64,000 nucleotides of DNA from Balanoglossus misakiensis (lineage: Eukaryota > Hemichordata): positions 8,680,001 to 8,744,000 of the forward strand of contig CM082576.2 in assembly GCA_040954595.2 (NCBI GenBank), read 5' to 3'. Positions 49,125 through 61,500 of the stretch are shown here, piece after piece. The notes beneath the pieces were generated by a model. That model saw only the letters and a list, made by a program, of their open reading frames with translations, made no database searches and was not told the origin of the DNA. Made by a program: the position numbers and the translations under genes. How positions within the stretch are numbered: the first letter of the stretch is position 1; each line of letters starts with the position of its first letter.

Positions 49125-51203
49125 ATCACAGCTAACTATGAGCATGTGTATAAAGTAGAAAGCTAGTAATATAACATTGGTGCCATTAGTGTGATAACAT
49201 TGGCTCGATTTAATTAATGACAACAAATAATTGCATCAGAAGTAACAGTGCCTCTAATTTCACATTTTATTAAGTCCATCAATCGAAATCCAGAAATAAA
49301 ATCCATGGTTTTCAATAGTGGAGGTATCGGTGATAATTTTGCATGGTTGGAGCTGGGTACACTTACACCATGATAATGTCATGGCAAAACAAACTTATTT
49401 CAAACTTTTTCGCTTCATATCATCCACGTGTGTCATATACACATTTCATAATTCATATTTGATGTTTAAAATTAAACGTAATGACAGAAGTAGAAATTGG
49501 CTGGAACAACCCCCCCCCCCCGAAAAAGGGAAGGGAATTTACAGACGTGAGTGTGTTATTTGGCAAGGGGGTCGTTTTTAGCAACTGGTATGGCACGGTG
49601 CCAACACCAGGAAAACAATTGCTGCCAATGAATGGAAATCGGGTTGACCAATTATTACAGGATTAAAAAAAGAGAAAGAGAACACGTGATGATACAAACG
49701 ACGGGATTCCGAGGTTATTAAACTCTTGAGCGATTATTGTCGTCTAGTTTGCGCAATGGTTTTACCCCGGTGAAGGGAATGATTAAAATGTAACATTGAA
49801 AAGACAGCTCGCCAAGGCGTAATCAATATCTGATTGACGCGCGCATAATAAAGTTAATTTACGTTATTTATTAATTTGTACCAATATGCAGTAGTGTGGC
49901 GGGGGGGGGGGGGGGCAAATATCATCGTGATGATGAACAGTGAACCCTAACCGACCAATAAGACGACCAACTTCAATACTTTTTGAATCTCCCTGAAAAA
50001 GATCTCCGCTAAAATAAAATAAATACTATGGTCTGAATTTAAGGCTTGTAACGCACCGCGGAGTTTACACGCTTGATACAGAAATTCGGGACACTCACTT
50101 TGCATAGAAATGCGCCATGCATTGCCAAAAGGACGTAATGGAAATTTTATTGCTTTTTTATCCTTTTGCTTAATTGGGAATGGATTAATTTTGTCTCACC
50201 TGAAAAGGTGAAATTCATGGCCACTATGTGGCCACCAATCTCTGCATGAATTCCAAGGAGCTGGACAATTAAACTATGAGTGACTGTTGTGAAACACAGA
50301 TGGTGAACGGTGACATTGCTTTCTTTTCTGTTTTCAAAACGAATGATAATATCTCCTTTTCCTGGCAATCTGTCTCCAAGGTGAGAACTACCTCAAATTA
50401 GTTCTCAAATACATGTACTATTTCTTCTATATTACTTTAAGTTAGCTTGGGATGAAACATTGAAACCACAAGCCCAGTTTAAGTCTCGCGCCGCGAAGTA
50501 TAAAGCATCCCCGAAATTCACAGTACATGTACATGTATGTTTGCCCCCTGTTCGATGACTGACCTCCTAAGTTACTTGTAAAAGTCAGCTCTGCCTGAGT
50601 CTGGGCCAGGGGGCGTGTATCGGAGTGCGGCAGCTACTTTCGAAAGTTTTTACAAATAATTTAGCGGTAAATGAGAATTCATTTTCTGTTTTGACACCTC
50701 TCCCCCACCTTCAGTTCATTTTAACGTAACCACAGCTTTAGAGAAAGTCTCGTTTCAAGATAATCGATCAGCAATATATACACTAATACTAACATAGGGG
50801 GTCTTGTCGATCAGCTGTTCAGCCAGATTACAACTTGCAATATATCGCCGGGTACTTGTGTCAGCTGTCAGCGAGAACTCTCACACTAGTGACCTTGCAC
50901 AGAAGTCATCCACGATCAGGCCTCGGTGGCGTGCTACTAGTGTCAGTCAATCTTTTCCCCGTCAGTCTTTGGCCGTACCCATAAATGTGAGTCGTATGAC
51001 CTCGGCCTGAAGACGAGGATACGGTTGCACTATGAACATAGCCACGGGTTGTACACTTCTCGCCGTGGGCCTGAATGCAAGATGCGCATCGTCCTGTTCT
51101 CGCTGTGTAAAATTGACTGCACCAAGCTTATCGCATATTTTTAGCCCCGTCAGCGGCTTTGGAAGGAAGAAATTTAGGCGATCGTACACCACGAGGTAAG
51201 ATC
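49125..51203. other. Intergenic region upstream of L2HGDH
   Basis: No gene supported. It contains poly-C (49510-49521) and poly-G (49901-49915) runs and the presumed promoter of the dehydrogenase. An open frame without ATG runs in phase from 51117 into the tentative first coding exon. Confidence 0.45.
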
Positions 51204-54200
51204 ATGGTCCCTGCGAAGAAGTAAGGAAAGGTTCATGAGCTGTAGGGGGGGGGGGGGGGCGGGCCGGATCCATTGCACGCCCGTGTTCGATGACCGGATC
51301 TGGTTCACTTAGTGGACACGACTATACCCCATGGCGATACCATGGTTTTTTAGGGTTAGGGTTAGGAGGGTTAGGGTATGGGATAAACTCACCCTCACAT
51401 TGCCACCCCTAACCCTCCTAACCCTAACCCTAACTCACCCTCATTGCCATGGTATCGTTGCCATGGGGTATAGTCGTGTCCACTAAGAGAACCAGATCCC
51501 GATGACCAATATGATTCTAGGCTATCTGGTAGAAAGATTGCCTTATGTAATCCTGTTCCCCGTACGCTTCCCCAATAGAATGTGTTATATAGTACAGTGG
51601 GTGGCTGGCAGTACCCTAGCTGGAGGTTTTGCCATAGGTACATGTATTGTGTGTGCATCTGATTTACACAATACACTTTCAACAGTTCTGCAATATTTCA
51701 ATGTGAAAGTTACAATCTACATCTATGGACTCTTTCTTGGTCTCACAGTTCCACGTCAGATGACTATGATGTGTGCATTGTTGGCGGGGGCATTGTTGGC
51801 ATGGCAACAGCGAGGGAGTTGCTAATCAGGCACCCGTCTCTGAAGTTTGTCACAGTTGAGAAGGAAAATGTGCTTGGTAAGTGATGACAATTCCCATTGA
51901 CAGTATCAAACGGTGGGAGTGTAAGGGTGATTAATGTCTGGCAAATTCACAATGCAAAGTATATTCTTCCCAGGTAAATGTAATATACTTTGTTGATATA
52001 GCACCTCGCCAGGGTGGCAGATTACCTCTGAATTAGGATAGCCCTCTGATTTGATGAAATCATTGTATAATTAATGTGAATCTTCTTTTGGTTTCTCGTT
52101 TTGTCATTCATCGGTTTCAGCCGCTCACCAGAGTGGTCACAACAGTGGAGTCATTCACGCCGGCATCTACTACATGCCAGGTTCCTTGAAAGCCAAGCTG
52201 TGTGTGGAGGGACTGAAACTTGCATATGAATACTGCGATGAAAACAACGTGCCATACAAAAAGTGTGGGAAGGTAAGAAGCATATGCGTTTGTGTGTGTG
52301 CTTTTTTGTTCTTGTATTATTCACCCGAGATATTGAATGATCCCTTAAATTCCCAGAGTTAACCTCTTTTTTTTGGGGGGGGGGGGGGGGAATTCTTTAA
52401 ATTATAATATTAACTTCACTAAATTTTACCATATCATATCATGGCTGCTGTGCTAAGCTGGCTGTGATGGATGACATCACCATTTTTACCTGTATGCCAA
52501 TGTATGTGCATTCAGATTGTAATCAACATTTGCATATATTTGTTCAATGGATATGTCATCACCAGCAGACTTTGCACAGTGTGTGAAATATTCCCCCACC
52601 CATTTGAAGGGTGGGAGTGGGGGTTGTCAGACCACTACCAGGAACCAGTGGCAAATATCATTGCTTTAGTCATAGTGGTCCGACATAGAAACCTGTTTGA
52701 AAGCTGTAAGCATGGCCACAATGCTAAATTTTCAGAGAATGCAGTAATTTGAAGATTGACTTAAGCATGTGATTTATCTGTTTGCTTGTAGCTGATTGTT
52801 GCCACAAAACCAGAGCAAGTGGAAAGATTGGATGGTTTGTACAAACGAGGGCTTGAGAATGAAGTACCAGGGTTGCGGATGGTTGGACCAGATGAAATCA
52901 AGGAAATTGAACCATACTGCAAGGTGACTATATTTTTAAATGCTGGTGACTTAATAGTAATTATAAATTATTCATTCTTATTGGAGACTGACATACTGTG
53001 ATTTCAAAAAAAACTTTCTCATAGGGTTTGAAGGCAATTCATTCACCAAACACTGGGATTGTCGACTGGGGTGAGGTCACTAAGTCGTATGGGAAAAATT
53101 TCCAAGACATGGGAGGTACCATCAAATTAAGCCAGGAAGTGATTGGATTCCGTATGACGCCGGAAAGCACTCCTGGATCTAAAGATGGTGAGACAAGACG
53201 ATTGATTTTAATTTTGTCAATTCCACCTTTCTTCACTTGTATCAATATCTGGGATTGGCTACATTGACATGGGGTCCGTAGCACTGTGTGCAGAGTTTGT
53301 GGGTTGGCACTTGTTAGTTGAAGAGCGCCACCACAGTTCATCTCACTGGCTTTCTTGTCGGAAATGTTTATGTAAAAATAAGCCCACTTATTTTGGTGAG
53401 ACCTGACTAACCAGAAGCACATCTTCCTTGTTTCTTTACAGGTATAAAATATCCAGTTACTGTGGTAACGAAAAAGGTAAGAAATGCATAGTCTTAAGGA
53501 ACTTAGTACACAAGTTTCTCATTCAGATAACCATGAAAATGATATGTATAACAATGTAGAAGGTATTGTCCTGTCGGTCACCATCACTTTTCAATGACAT
53601 TTCTGTGGCAAATTCACAAAGAGTGATTTGCTTAATTCTTCACTGACAGGGTAATATTCAATGTCGGTACGTCATCGCCTGTGGTGGGTTGTACTCAGAC
53701 CGTTTGGCAGAGTTGTCTGGTTGTAGCTCTCTCCCGAAGATTGTACCCTTCAGGGGAGAATATTTACTTCTCAAACAGGAGAAGTGCCATCTCGTCAGAG
53801 GCAATATATATCCAGTAAGTATGAGAAGTATATGCAGTTTGTTTTTTACTTATTTTTCTAACTACTAGTATTCAAATTGCCCTCCAAATTGCTGCATTCA
53901 TATTGACACTATAAGCCTATGTCTGTATCACCCGACTTTGTAATAAAAAGTGTAATTTATGGAACAATTTAACAGCAGAAGGGTCTCCAACCTATAACGC
54001 CATGACAACAATATAATGTACTGGCATAAAACAGAACCAATGATGTTCTCAAGAACTTGCCTAACTTCTGAATTATTCTCTCTGACAGGTGCCAGACCCG
54101 AGGTTTCCATTTCTCGGTGTCCATTTCACGCCCCGCATGGACGGATCTGTCTGGCTGGGACCAAACGCTGTGCTGGCTTTCAAACGTGAGGGGTATGGCT

Positions 54201-55141
54201 ATACGGACATTAGTCCATCGGAGCTAGCTGATGCCGTCACATTCAGGTGGGTACTTGAAATTCCCTTGAGGTGAGAATTTGAATTTTGTCATGTGAATTT
54301 TCTGATTGTCATTTTAATACTATTCAAAATTTCAGACTGTATGAAAACATGGAAATACAACACTGGCAATAAATGCTTAATATCTTGACAATTTTGCCAA
54401 GGTAGCTGAGATTTGTAAAATAGTTGTCCAGTGTCAGCTTTACATAATTTTCAAAACACTCATCATCATGATTTACCCTGTCTTCTCCAGCGGCTTACGG
54501 AAGCTTGTGTTTAAACATCTTGCGTACGGCATCGGCGAGATGTACAGGGGGATAAACATCGGAGCACAAGTGAAAATATTACAGAACTTTGTTCCAGAGT
54601 TGAAACTGAGTGATGTCAGCAGGTGAGGCTAAATATCAATTTACTGCAAGTTTCGAACCAAAAATAATCAACTGTCTGTCAGAGTTGACTTTTCCCTGTG
54701 TTGACAGATTTAATGCCCTTTGCCACACACAAAAGTTGATTAACTGTGCATTCACAGATTATGTAAGCAATTTCAGTTATGTGACAGGTTGTGCATCTCT
54801 TTTATACAGTTACAATGGCATCAGTATAGTCCCTTGTTAGGAATAGCAAGGTTGAAAATGCTACATTTAAAATGCTACACTTAAGACCCAGTAGGTAAAG
54901 ATCCACATTCCTATAAAATGTGCAACTTCTCATTTCTGTCATTAGAGGCCCTGCTGGCGTCCGAGCTCAAGCCCTGGATGAAGAAGGCAACCTAGTGGAT
55001 GATTTTGTGTTTGACACCGGAAAAGGCGCGATCGGTAGTCGTCTGTTGCACGTGAGGAACGCACCGTCCCCTGCAGCTACGTCATCACTGTCGATCGCCA
55101 AAATGGTGGCCGATCATGTTGATGAGAAATTTCACTTGTAG
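51204..55141 (+). CDS. L2HGDH: L-2-hydroxyglutarate dehydrogenase, mitochondrial type
   Basis: FAD-dependent enzyme oxidising L-2-hydroxyglutarate to 2-oxoglutarate, a metabolite-repair step placed in mitochondria in other animals. Exons: 51204-51220 (tentative), 51749-51876, 52121-52272, 52792-52923, 53025-53187, 53442-53476, 53650-53814, 54089-54246, 54491-54622, 54946-55141. Phases close, giving about 425 aa. The N-terminal FAD-binding motif is [14 protein letters not shown]. Family signatures are [54 protein letters not shown] and [11 protein letters not shown], with [13 protein letters not shown] near the end. Every exon after the first is well supported by family similarity. The 17-nt first exon (MVPAKN) is chosen because its gtaagg donor has the needed phase; no mitochondrial presequence is visible. 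The human protein is about 463 aa, so some N-terminus may be missing. Confidence 0.93.
51288..51507. mobile_element. 204-bp MITE with 8-bp target-site duplication
   Basis: The element occupies 51296-51499. The arms (51296-51345 and 51447-51499) are reverse complements, starting GGATCTGGTTC, with one mismatch and one 3-nt indel. The inner part is also inverted and made of TTAGGG/CCCTAA-like units, so the whole element can fold into one hairpin. The direct repeat CGATGACC flanks it at 51288-51295 and 51500-51507. An 8-bp duplication fits the hAT class (inference). It lies in intron 1 of L2HGDH if the tentative first exon is right. Confidence 0.85.
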
Positions 55142-58100
55142 CTCGATCACTTACTTTCAAGGGTAATTCAAACGATTAACTTTAAACAAAATGGACATTC
55201 AGTGTAGATGGCTAATAGAAATCAACTAAATTCTCAATATTTAATAATACTCAAACAACATGGCTGCTTTAGTCACACTGAGCGTGTAATGTAGCGCCAC
55301 CACTGGCCAAACACGGAAGATCATGTGTTTTTTCCTATGTTCTCCGACACAAAGTGGGTGTGATATAGCATTTGCGAGAACATTTCTGAAATACTCAAAA
55401 GACTTCCCTAAAATTTAGGGAGATAGTCATACTTTTTGTAAAAAAGGAGTGAATGATTTTTTCAAATAATTGTAAAGATTTTGAGTCCGCAACATATATA
55501 TTGGATAGCAATACATTGCATTTTTAACCGAACAAGAAATGATAAAAGCATGGGTTTGTGAACTGAGCGAGTAAATGATAAATTGAGGAAACTGGATCTG
55601 CAGTACACTGTTGGGCATCATGATGAATGGCCATCTGCCTGGCTGGACAGCAGCCAGTCGAACAGAGGTTAGGCCAATAAAGTGAAATGTCATGATGTGT
55701 GTACAAGACAGGGCTACTGGTCATTGACCATATCACATGCCAGTGGAGTGGCATCAGAAATTGTGCAAATCAGTTACTCGGTAGATCCTGGTTTTTCTCC
55801 AGTATGCCCAATGAATTTACGAGACGTCTGGTTAGCAATTTGGGTCATTTTTATCATAATAATGCGACAGGACAGCTACACGTGTTTGTGAATACTAGAG
55901 TCACAAGGAACCACGCATCAAATCGATTCTTGTAAACAGTTTTATTGGTTAAAGTTGGCCAAGTATAAAAAAAACAGCAGTAAATGCCTTCTCAAGGCAC
56001 CAGATTGGCTTAGCGGAAAAAGTTTACAACAGAATATATACACTGTAAATAAAGTAGAGCTCCTCCTATAAAACTGATTGCCTGTCTATCAAAGCTGGCT
56101 CCATTTGGCTACAGTGTCATAATGGGGAAGGGGGGGGGGGACTGAGAAATAATACATGCAAGAAAATAATCAAAGCTGATTAAATAAATATGAAAATCTG
56201 ACGGTGCCCACAAGAATTTGGTCATTTGCCTGAAAATTTCCAAAAAAAAGAGGGAGAGTTAAACATTCTCATTGCACTACTACTATTATACAAGGCAAAA
56301 AATATAAGCCGTGATTAAAAGATAACAGAATCAAGAGCTGAGCGATAAGAGAAAATAACAACATGTATAAATATCCAACAGATTTGCTAAACCTAGAAAA
56401 TTCACCTGTAACGTGGGCTTGACCTTTGACATGCTGTATGAAGCAATTACCGGTAGGGCAGGTGAATGCACAACATAACTGCTATTAAAGTCTGTGGAGG
56501 TGGCAGGTGATGGTTCTGAAGAGTTCCTTCACCTAAGAATTTTCCATCATATTGTACCAATCACACGGCCATTACTCCCTTGTTGTGATTTTGTTCGTTA
56601 TTACTGGCTCTATGTTCAACTTACTCAGTATGTGAAACTCAATGAAAGTCCAGTTTTTTTCAAGAGAGAGAGAGAAAAAGAGAAGCTTGTCTTGTCAACT
56701 TTTGTTCACCATTTTCCTGTTTCCGTGTTCTCTAGATTATATGTCCAATTCTATTGCTACTGATACAGCAGTACACAAACTGGAAAAACAATTCTTCTCC
56801 CTCCCTTCTTATCTGACTTTGGAGCTGACCTGAAACATGCTTAAAGTGAACCAGAAGGACGTTGCTGTCATTGTAAATAAAGTAAGGTCCTAGACTCCTA
56901 CATGTCTACTGGCTTTAACGTCTGATGCAGTATCTTGGGGAAGAAGTCTTGAGGGTTTGACAAAGACCTTAAATACTGGGTAGAAACTCAGGGAAACCTA
57001 GTGGCAAACATTTTGTGAAATCGGTGTTTCTTCGGTGAGAAACACTCGTGGATGGAATTGCTGAGGTTAGATAAAAGTACCACGCTACTTAAAATGAAAG
57101 AATAAAAGTGGCAGTTAAACAATAAACAAAATCAAAAACTGTGAAACAGATCAATTGTCCGCTACGAAAAATCTCTCTGAATTACCATCAATTCCCTATA
57201 GATTGTTTACAAATAAATAAATAAATCATGCATTTATATAGTGTTATTAAAAAATATGGTTTTCATGAGTTTTTTGTTCAGAAATCATTTTAGCTATAGA
57301 TATGACGGTTTATTTAGCTACGATAACGTGTCCAGATTTGCTATGTAAAACCCAATGGGTAGCACCTTCCATTCAGCGTGTGGATTTTCCACACGGTGAA
57401 AATGTTTTTTTCATTGGACTTGACTCTGTGTCTCCCAACATTGTCCATGAATATTGTTGTCTGTGTGTACACACTGGCTGCTTCAATATCACATCATTTA
57501 GTGTCATTTTCTCGTGAAATGTAATTGTCCAAAGAATATTCCAGATACTTCGAGATCTTCTACTGTGTTTAATGCTTGTGAAGTCCCCACTGCAAAAGGT
57601 TGTTGCACTTCACACTTGGAACACTGGAGCAATATTTTCCCCTTTCAGTCGATCAGTGGTTTCCGTTAGAGGTGCAGAGACATGCAAATTACTGTGCGCT
57701 CCAAGATACGGCGTGGAAAAAAAAAATCTCGGAAGCTGGTGCTCGTCTCCACTAGTGTCACAGTTTATTAGTTTTCCATATTTTCACATTTCACAAGGTC
57801 ATAGTAATTCCAGGGTTTGTGGTTGATCTGGTGGGCTATTTCTTCTTCTTCCAAATTACAGCTGCGGTCCAAGGACTTCTGTTGTAAATGCTTTTTAACT
57901 TACTGGGTTGTTCGTATACTAAGGTCGGACGGACTTGGGTATTTTTGGGGGCTGTTTTATTTCTTTCATTGTTTATTTGTCGCATTCTAGAAGGCACTTG
58001 ATTGCACTAGACATCTTCAGGGTAGAGAGGGAGAGAAAAACAAAAGGAAGCTAGTTAGAGCTCAGAAATGTTATTAATAAATGATATAGAACTTTAAACT

Positions 58101-58534
58101 ACACCTATGAAAATCATGAAGCTAAATGCATGTTGCAATGCTGTTTCCGCACAGACATATGCACAAACACACACACACACACACACAGAAAGGTCTATCA
58201 CAATTCTAATTCACATAACCCTGTGCCTCACGCACCAAATGCAATGAAAACTCACAAGTACCTTTTCTCTGGTTCTGCCGAGACCCAACTACAGTTGGTC
58301 AAATTATGTTCATATTGTCCAGTTACAAAATATACAAATATCCAGCATCCTACATGACAGGCTTGGTTGCGATTTTGAGTTTTCCACAGGACCTAGACGC
58401 AACCTCTACGACATCAGCAGTATCTGCCAAGCAGTTCTACGTTATCAAGCGTCTCTCTGGCAAAGGTTTTCCACTCAGATCCTCTGGATATCGTCGTCTT
58501 CTTCAGTTTGCAATTTAAATATTTTGGTCATGTG
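55142..58534. other. Convergent 3' flanks of L2HGDH and the 58.5-64 kb gene
   Basis: AT-rich, no gene supported. AATAAA at 55676-55681 is a possible L2HGDH poly(A) signal. Minus-strand AATAAA signals near 57953-57970 could serve the gene on the other strand. A poly-G run lies at 56131-56140 and a (CA)n tract near 58167-58187. Confidence 0.45.
58167..58187. repeat. (CA)n microsatellite
   Basis: Short CA dinucleotide tract, about ten units, in the presumed 3' region of the minus-strand gene. Confidence 0.9.
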
Positions 58535-61500
58535 TTAACTTGTTGGCTGTGTCAACTGTTCGTGCTCCAGGGGCGAGTTCAAGTGGGCTGGTCGGAACCG
58601 CCGTCTCCTGTCAAACAAAATGCAAAGGTTGGATCAAACACTGAAGGCAAGTTGGGGCTCTCCTCTGAATCACAACGTGTCAATGATACTGCGTGTGTTC
58701 GAATTGGAGGAGTTAATTCACTAAGAATCTTAACCAAGAACTTCACAGATGACACACATACCAAGAACCAATTCCCCTACTATAACAGATGTAGATCATG
58801 TTTTTTAGGGGAGTTCACAGGCTTGACTTCTGTGTGCTTTTCTGTGTGCTTTGCTGGTTGCTTATGTTATGCTACATTGTTCTGTGTTGGTCAACTGGCC
58901 ATGCAAATATGAAATCTAACCTATGATCTTGGAAGATGGATGGGTATGATTGCATTGACCCCTGTGTTCAAAGCTCACCTTGCTGATATGATCCCCTGTT
59001 TTGGAGCTTGCCCCGGCGGTGGTCTGGGAGCCATAGAGTTCGGGGCTGCAGATGACATCTGGCTGTCGTCGTCTTTTGGCGTGGAGGTGTGTTCACTGGG
59101 CTGCGACAGATTGGACATTTGATCCTCCAGGGATGACCTCAGTGACCTTGGAGATGATCTCGGCGATCCTGGCAGGCTCTCGTTGAACGGCGACACCGGT
59201 CGCGCCCTCGTGAATATCCGGGACCTGTACGATGTCTCCCTTGGCGATACCTCAATGACTGGGTCGGGCTGCTCGAAGTCTTGCGCCGTGTCAAGGATAC
59301 CGTCGTCCACCGACGGCCGTCTCCGCCTGCTCCTCTTCCTCCTCATCAGGGGCGACGTCATGGGACTTCCCGCCGACTGCGGTATCTCCAAGGTGTCCAT
59401 CCCCATCCCCAAAGACTCAATGCTGAACTTGCTCGGGCTGCTCATCGGCGGTGGTGATTCCATCTCCTTTGGAGGTAGTTGAATTTCGCCTTCAATAGTG
59501 CGTCTTCTCCACCTCTTTCTCTGCATCGGCTGCGGAGAGAGGGCAGGGATGGGTTCCTGCAGCTCCACAGGAGATTGCACCTTGGGTTCCGGCGATTCTT
59601 CCGGCTCATTCTGAGAACTTTTCCTACTGCTACTCGGTATGATGATTCTTGCCCTCCTGCTGTGCGGAGACCCTGGCTGCACCGGGCGACTGGGACTCCT
59701 GATGGGACTGGACGGCTGCCTCCTCTCTTTTGTCTTACTGAAGACGGGCGACTGTGGCCGAGCCTCGGATTGTTCATCGTGGGGATTGTCGTGAAAGACA
59801 CTGTCTTTTTCATCGTGTAAAGACTGCACGGCTTCCGTGACGCTCTCCGACACGGGATCCGAGTGTCTCCGGGACCGCCGCCTCCTCTGCCGTTCTCGCC
59901 TTCTCTGTCGCCGCTCCTCATCCTCCCTCTTCTGCGCTGCGTCATCATCTTCCAGAGCAGCCTGCTCCTCTGGCTCATCTCGCACATTGCCCTCCTCAGC
60001 AGCAGCCGGTTGTTTTGGCTCGTCTTGAGAGACTCCCTCATTCTCAGTGGAATATTGTCTGGCCACTTCCGCTTCTGCAGATGCGAGTCTCTGTCTGCGA
60101 TTTCTCCTCCTCTCGTCTCTCTTGCTGTCCCTGGATTTTTGATCATCCGTCACTGTTGGGTCAAAAATTTCACCCTCTTGCGCCTTCTCTTGAGTTGTCA
60201 AGGTAACATTTTTTGCAACCTCCCTTGAAGCCTGCAATACAGGTTCATAGCTAATGGCTCTAAGTCCACTCTCTGCTGGCTTCTCTTCTTTCTTTTCGTG
60301 AATGTCTGCCCACTTCACTTGTGTTTCTCTCTTCTGCTGTTTCAGGGGACTGGCGCTCTGCAGTATCGATCCCGTGTCAGCCAGCCTGCTGCTTGTAGCA
60401 AGGGCATGGGAGGATCCAAGTACTTCACATTTCTCCACATCTTCTTCCTTGATGATCTCGTACTGCTGGGTGGCTTGGAACAGGACTTTTTTGACTGGTT
60501 TGGGTGGCACCACCTGTCGAGTTTCAACTGTGCTGATTTCTGGTGTCACCTTGACTGCACTTGGGTCGAATTCTGCTAACCTGGTCTCTTTTTCTCTAGG
60601 AGACATAGAGGCCGTGGACCGTGTTTCTGATTCAAGCACTGAAATGGCGCTCTCTGTTTGATCTTCAGATTTCTTCTGATCTTCCAACTTCTTCTTGTGT
60701 CTTTCACGTTTCCTGTGGCCCCTCCGTTTCACTTCCTTCTCTCCCTGTTGCCCCTTCTCATCTCTGTCAGGTCTTTTATCAACTTCCATGAACTGGTTAT
60801 TCTTATCCCCGGCAACTGCAGTGTCTTTTTCTCGCCCAGAATCATCTCTCAGAATTGTCTGTCCCACCTTTGTGTCATCTGTCTTGGGTAAATCCAGTGG
60901 TTTAGCTTGATCATTAGGCACTTTTCTTTTGGAGAAAAAGGACTTAAGGACGCTGTATTTATCTTCCTTGTGGCTGCTCTCACTATCAGACTTTTCTATA
61001 CCCTGTAAATGTCTCACAGTGCCAGCATGCTGTCCTGTCTTTGTACTCAACGATGCCTCACTAGCATCGCTGTTTATGTGGTCGTCATCGAAAAACCTGT
61101 TCTCTGCTCTCTGCTTATTCAGGACCCGCGACTTCTCGATTGGACTAGGAGGTTTAGAACTACCTCCAGCCGGAATGAACGGAATTCCACCTTTCCCAAC
61201 TTTGTAAGAGGATGGCATACCTGAAGGCATGGGAAGCTTTCTACTCTCCCGCCGCCTAGTCCTTGGAGAGGCAATAGGCGTCTCTTTCTTCAGTGAGTCA
61301 CCTTGGAGCAATGTCTCTTTTGCCTCTTCAACAGGATCGGATTTCTTTTCTATATCTGCATCTACACGTTGGTCACTTGTTTGGAGATTTCCTTTTCCTT
61401 GGTCTTTGCCCGCGCTGGCCGACAGGTCTTTGTCAAGAAGTTTTTTAATGCGGTCCACAGTTATCTTATGTGAAGGCTCGTCCTCCTTCGGAAGTGGGTC

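Noticed and set aside
50804-51010. Arg/Ser-rich plus-strand frame that resembles a mitochondrial presequence
   Set aside because: It has no ATG and its only good donor (gtgagt at 50986) is in a phase that does not fit the next L2HGDH exon.
51502-51825. 107-aa hydrophobic plus-strand frame near L2HGDH
   Set aside because: It crosses the intron and reads the FAD-binding exon in the wrong frame.
59442-60146. 234-aa minus-strand open frame and several long plus-strand frames in 59-63 kb
   Set aside because: They are shadows of the long charged-protein exon, a side effect of its biased codon composition.
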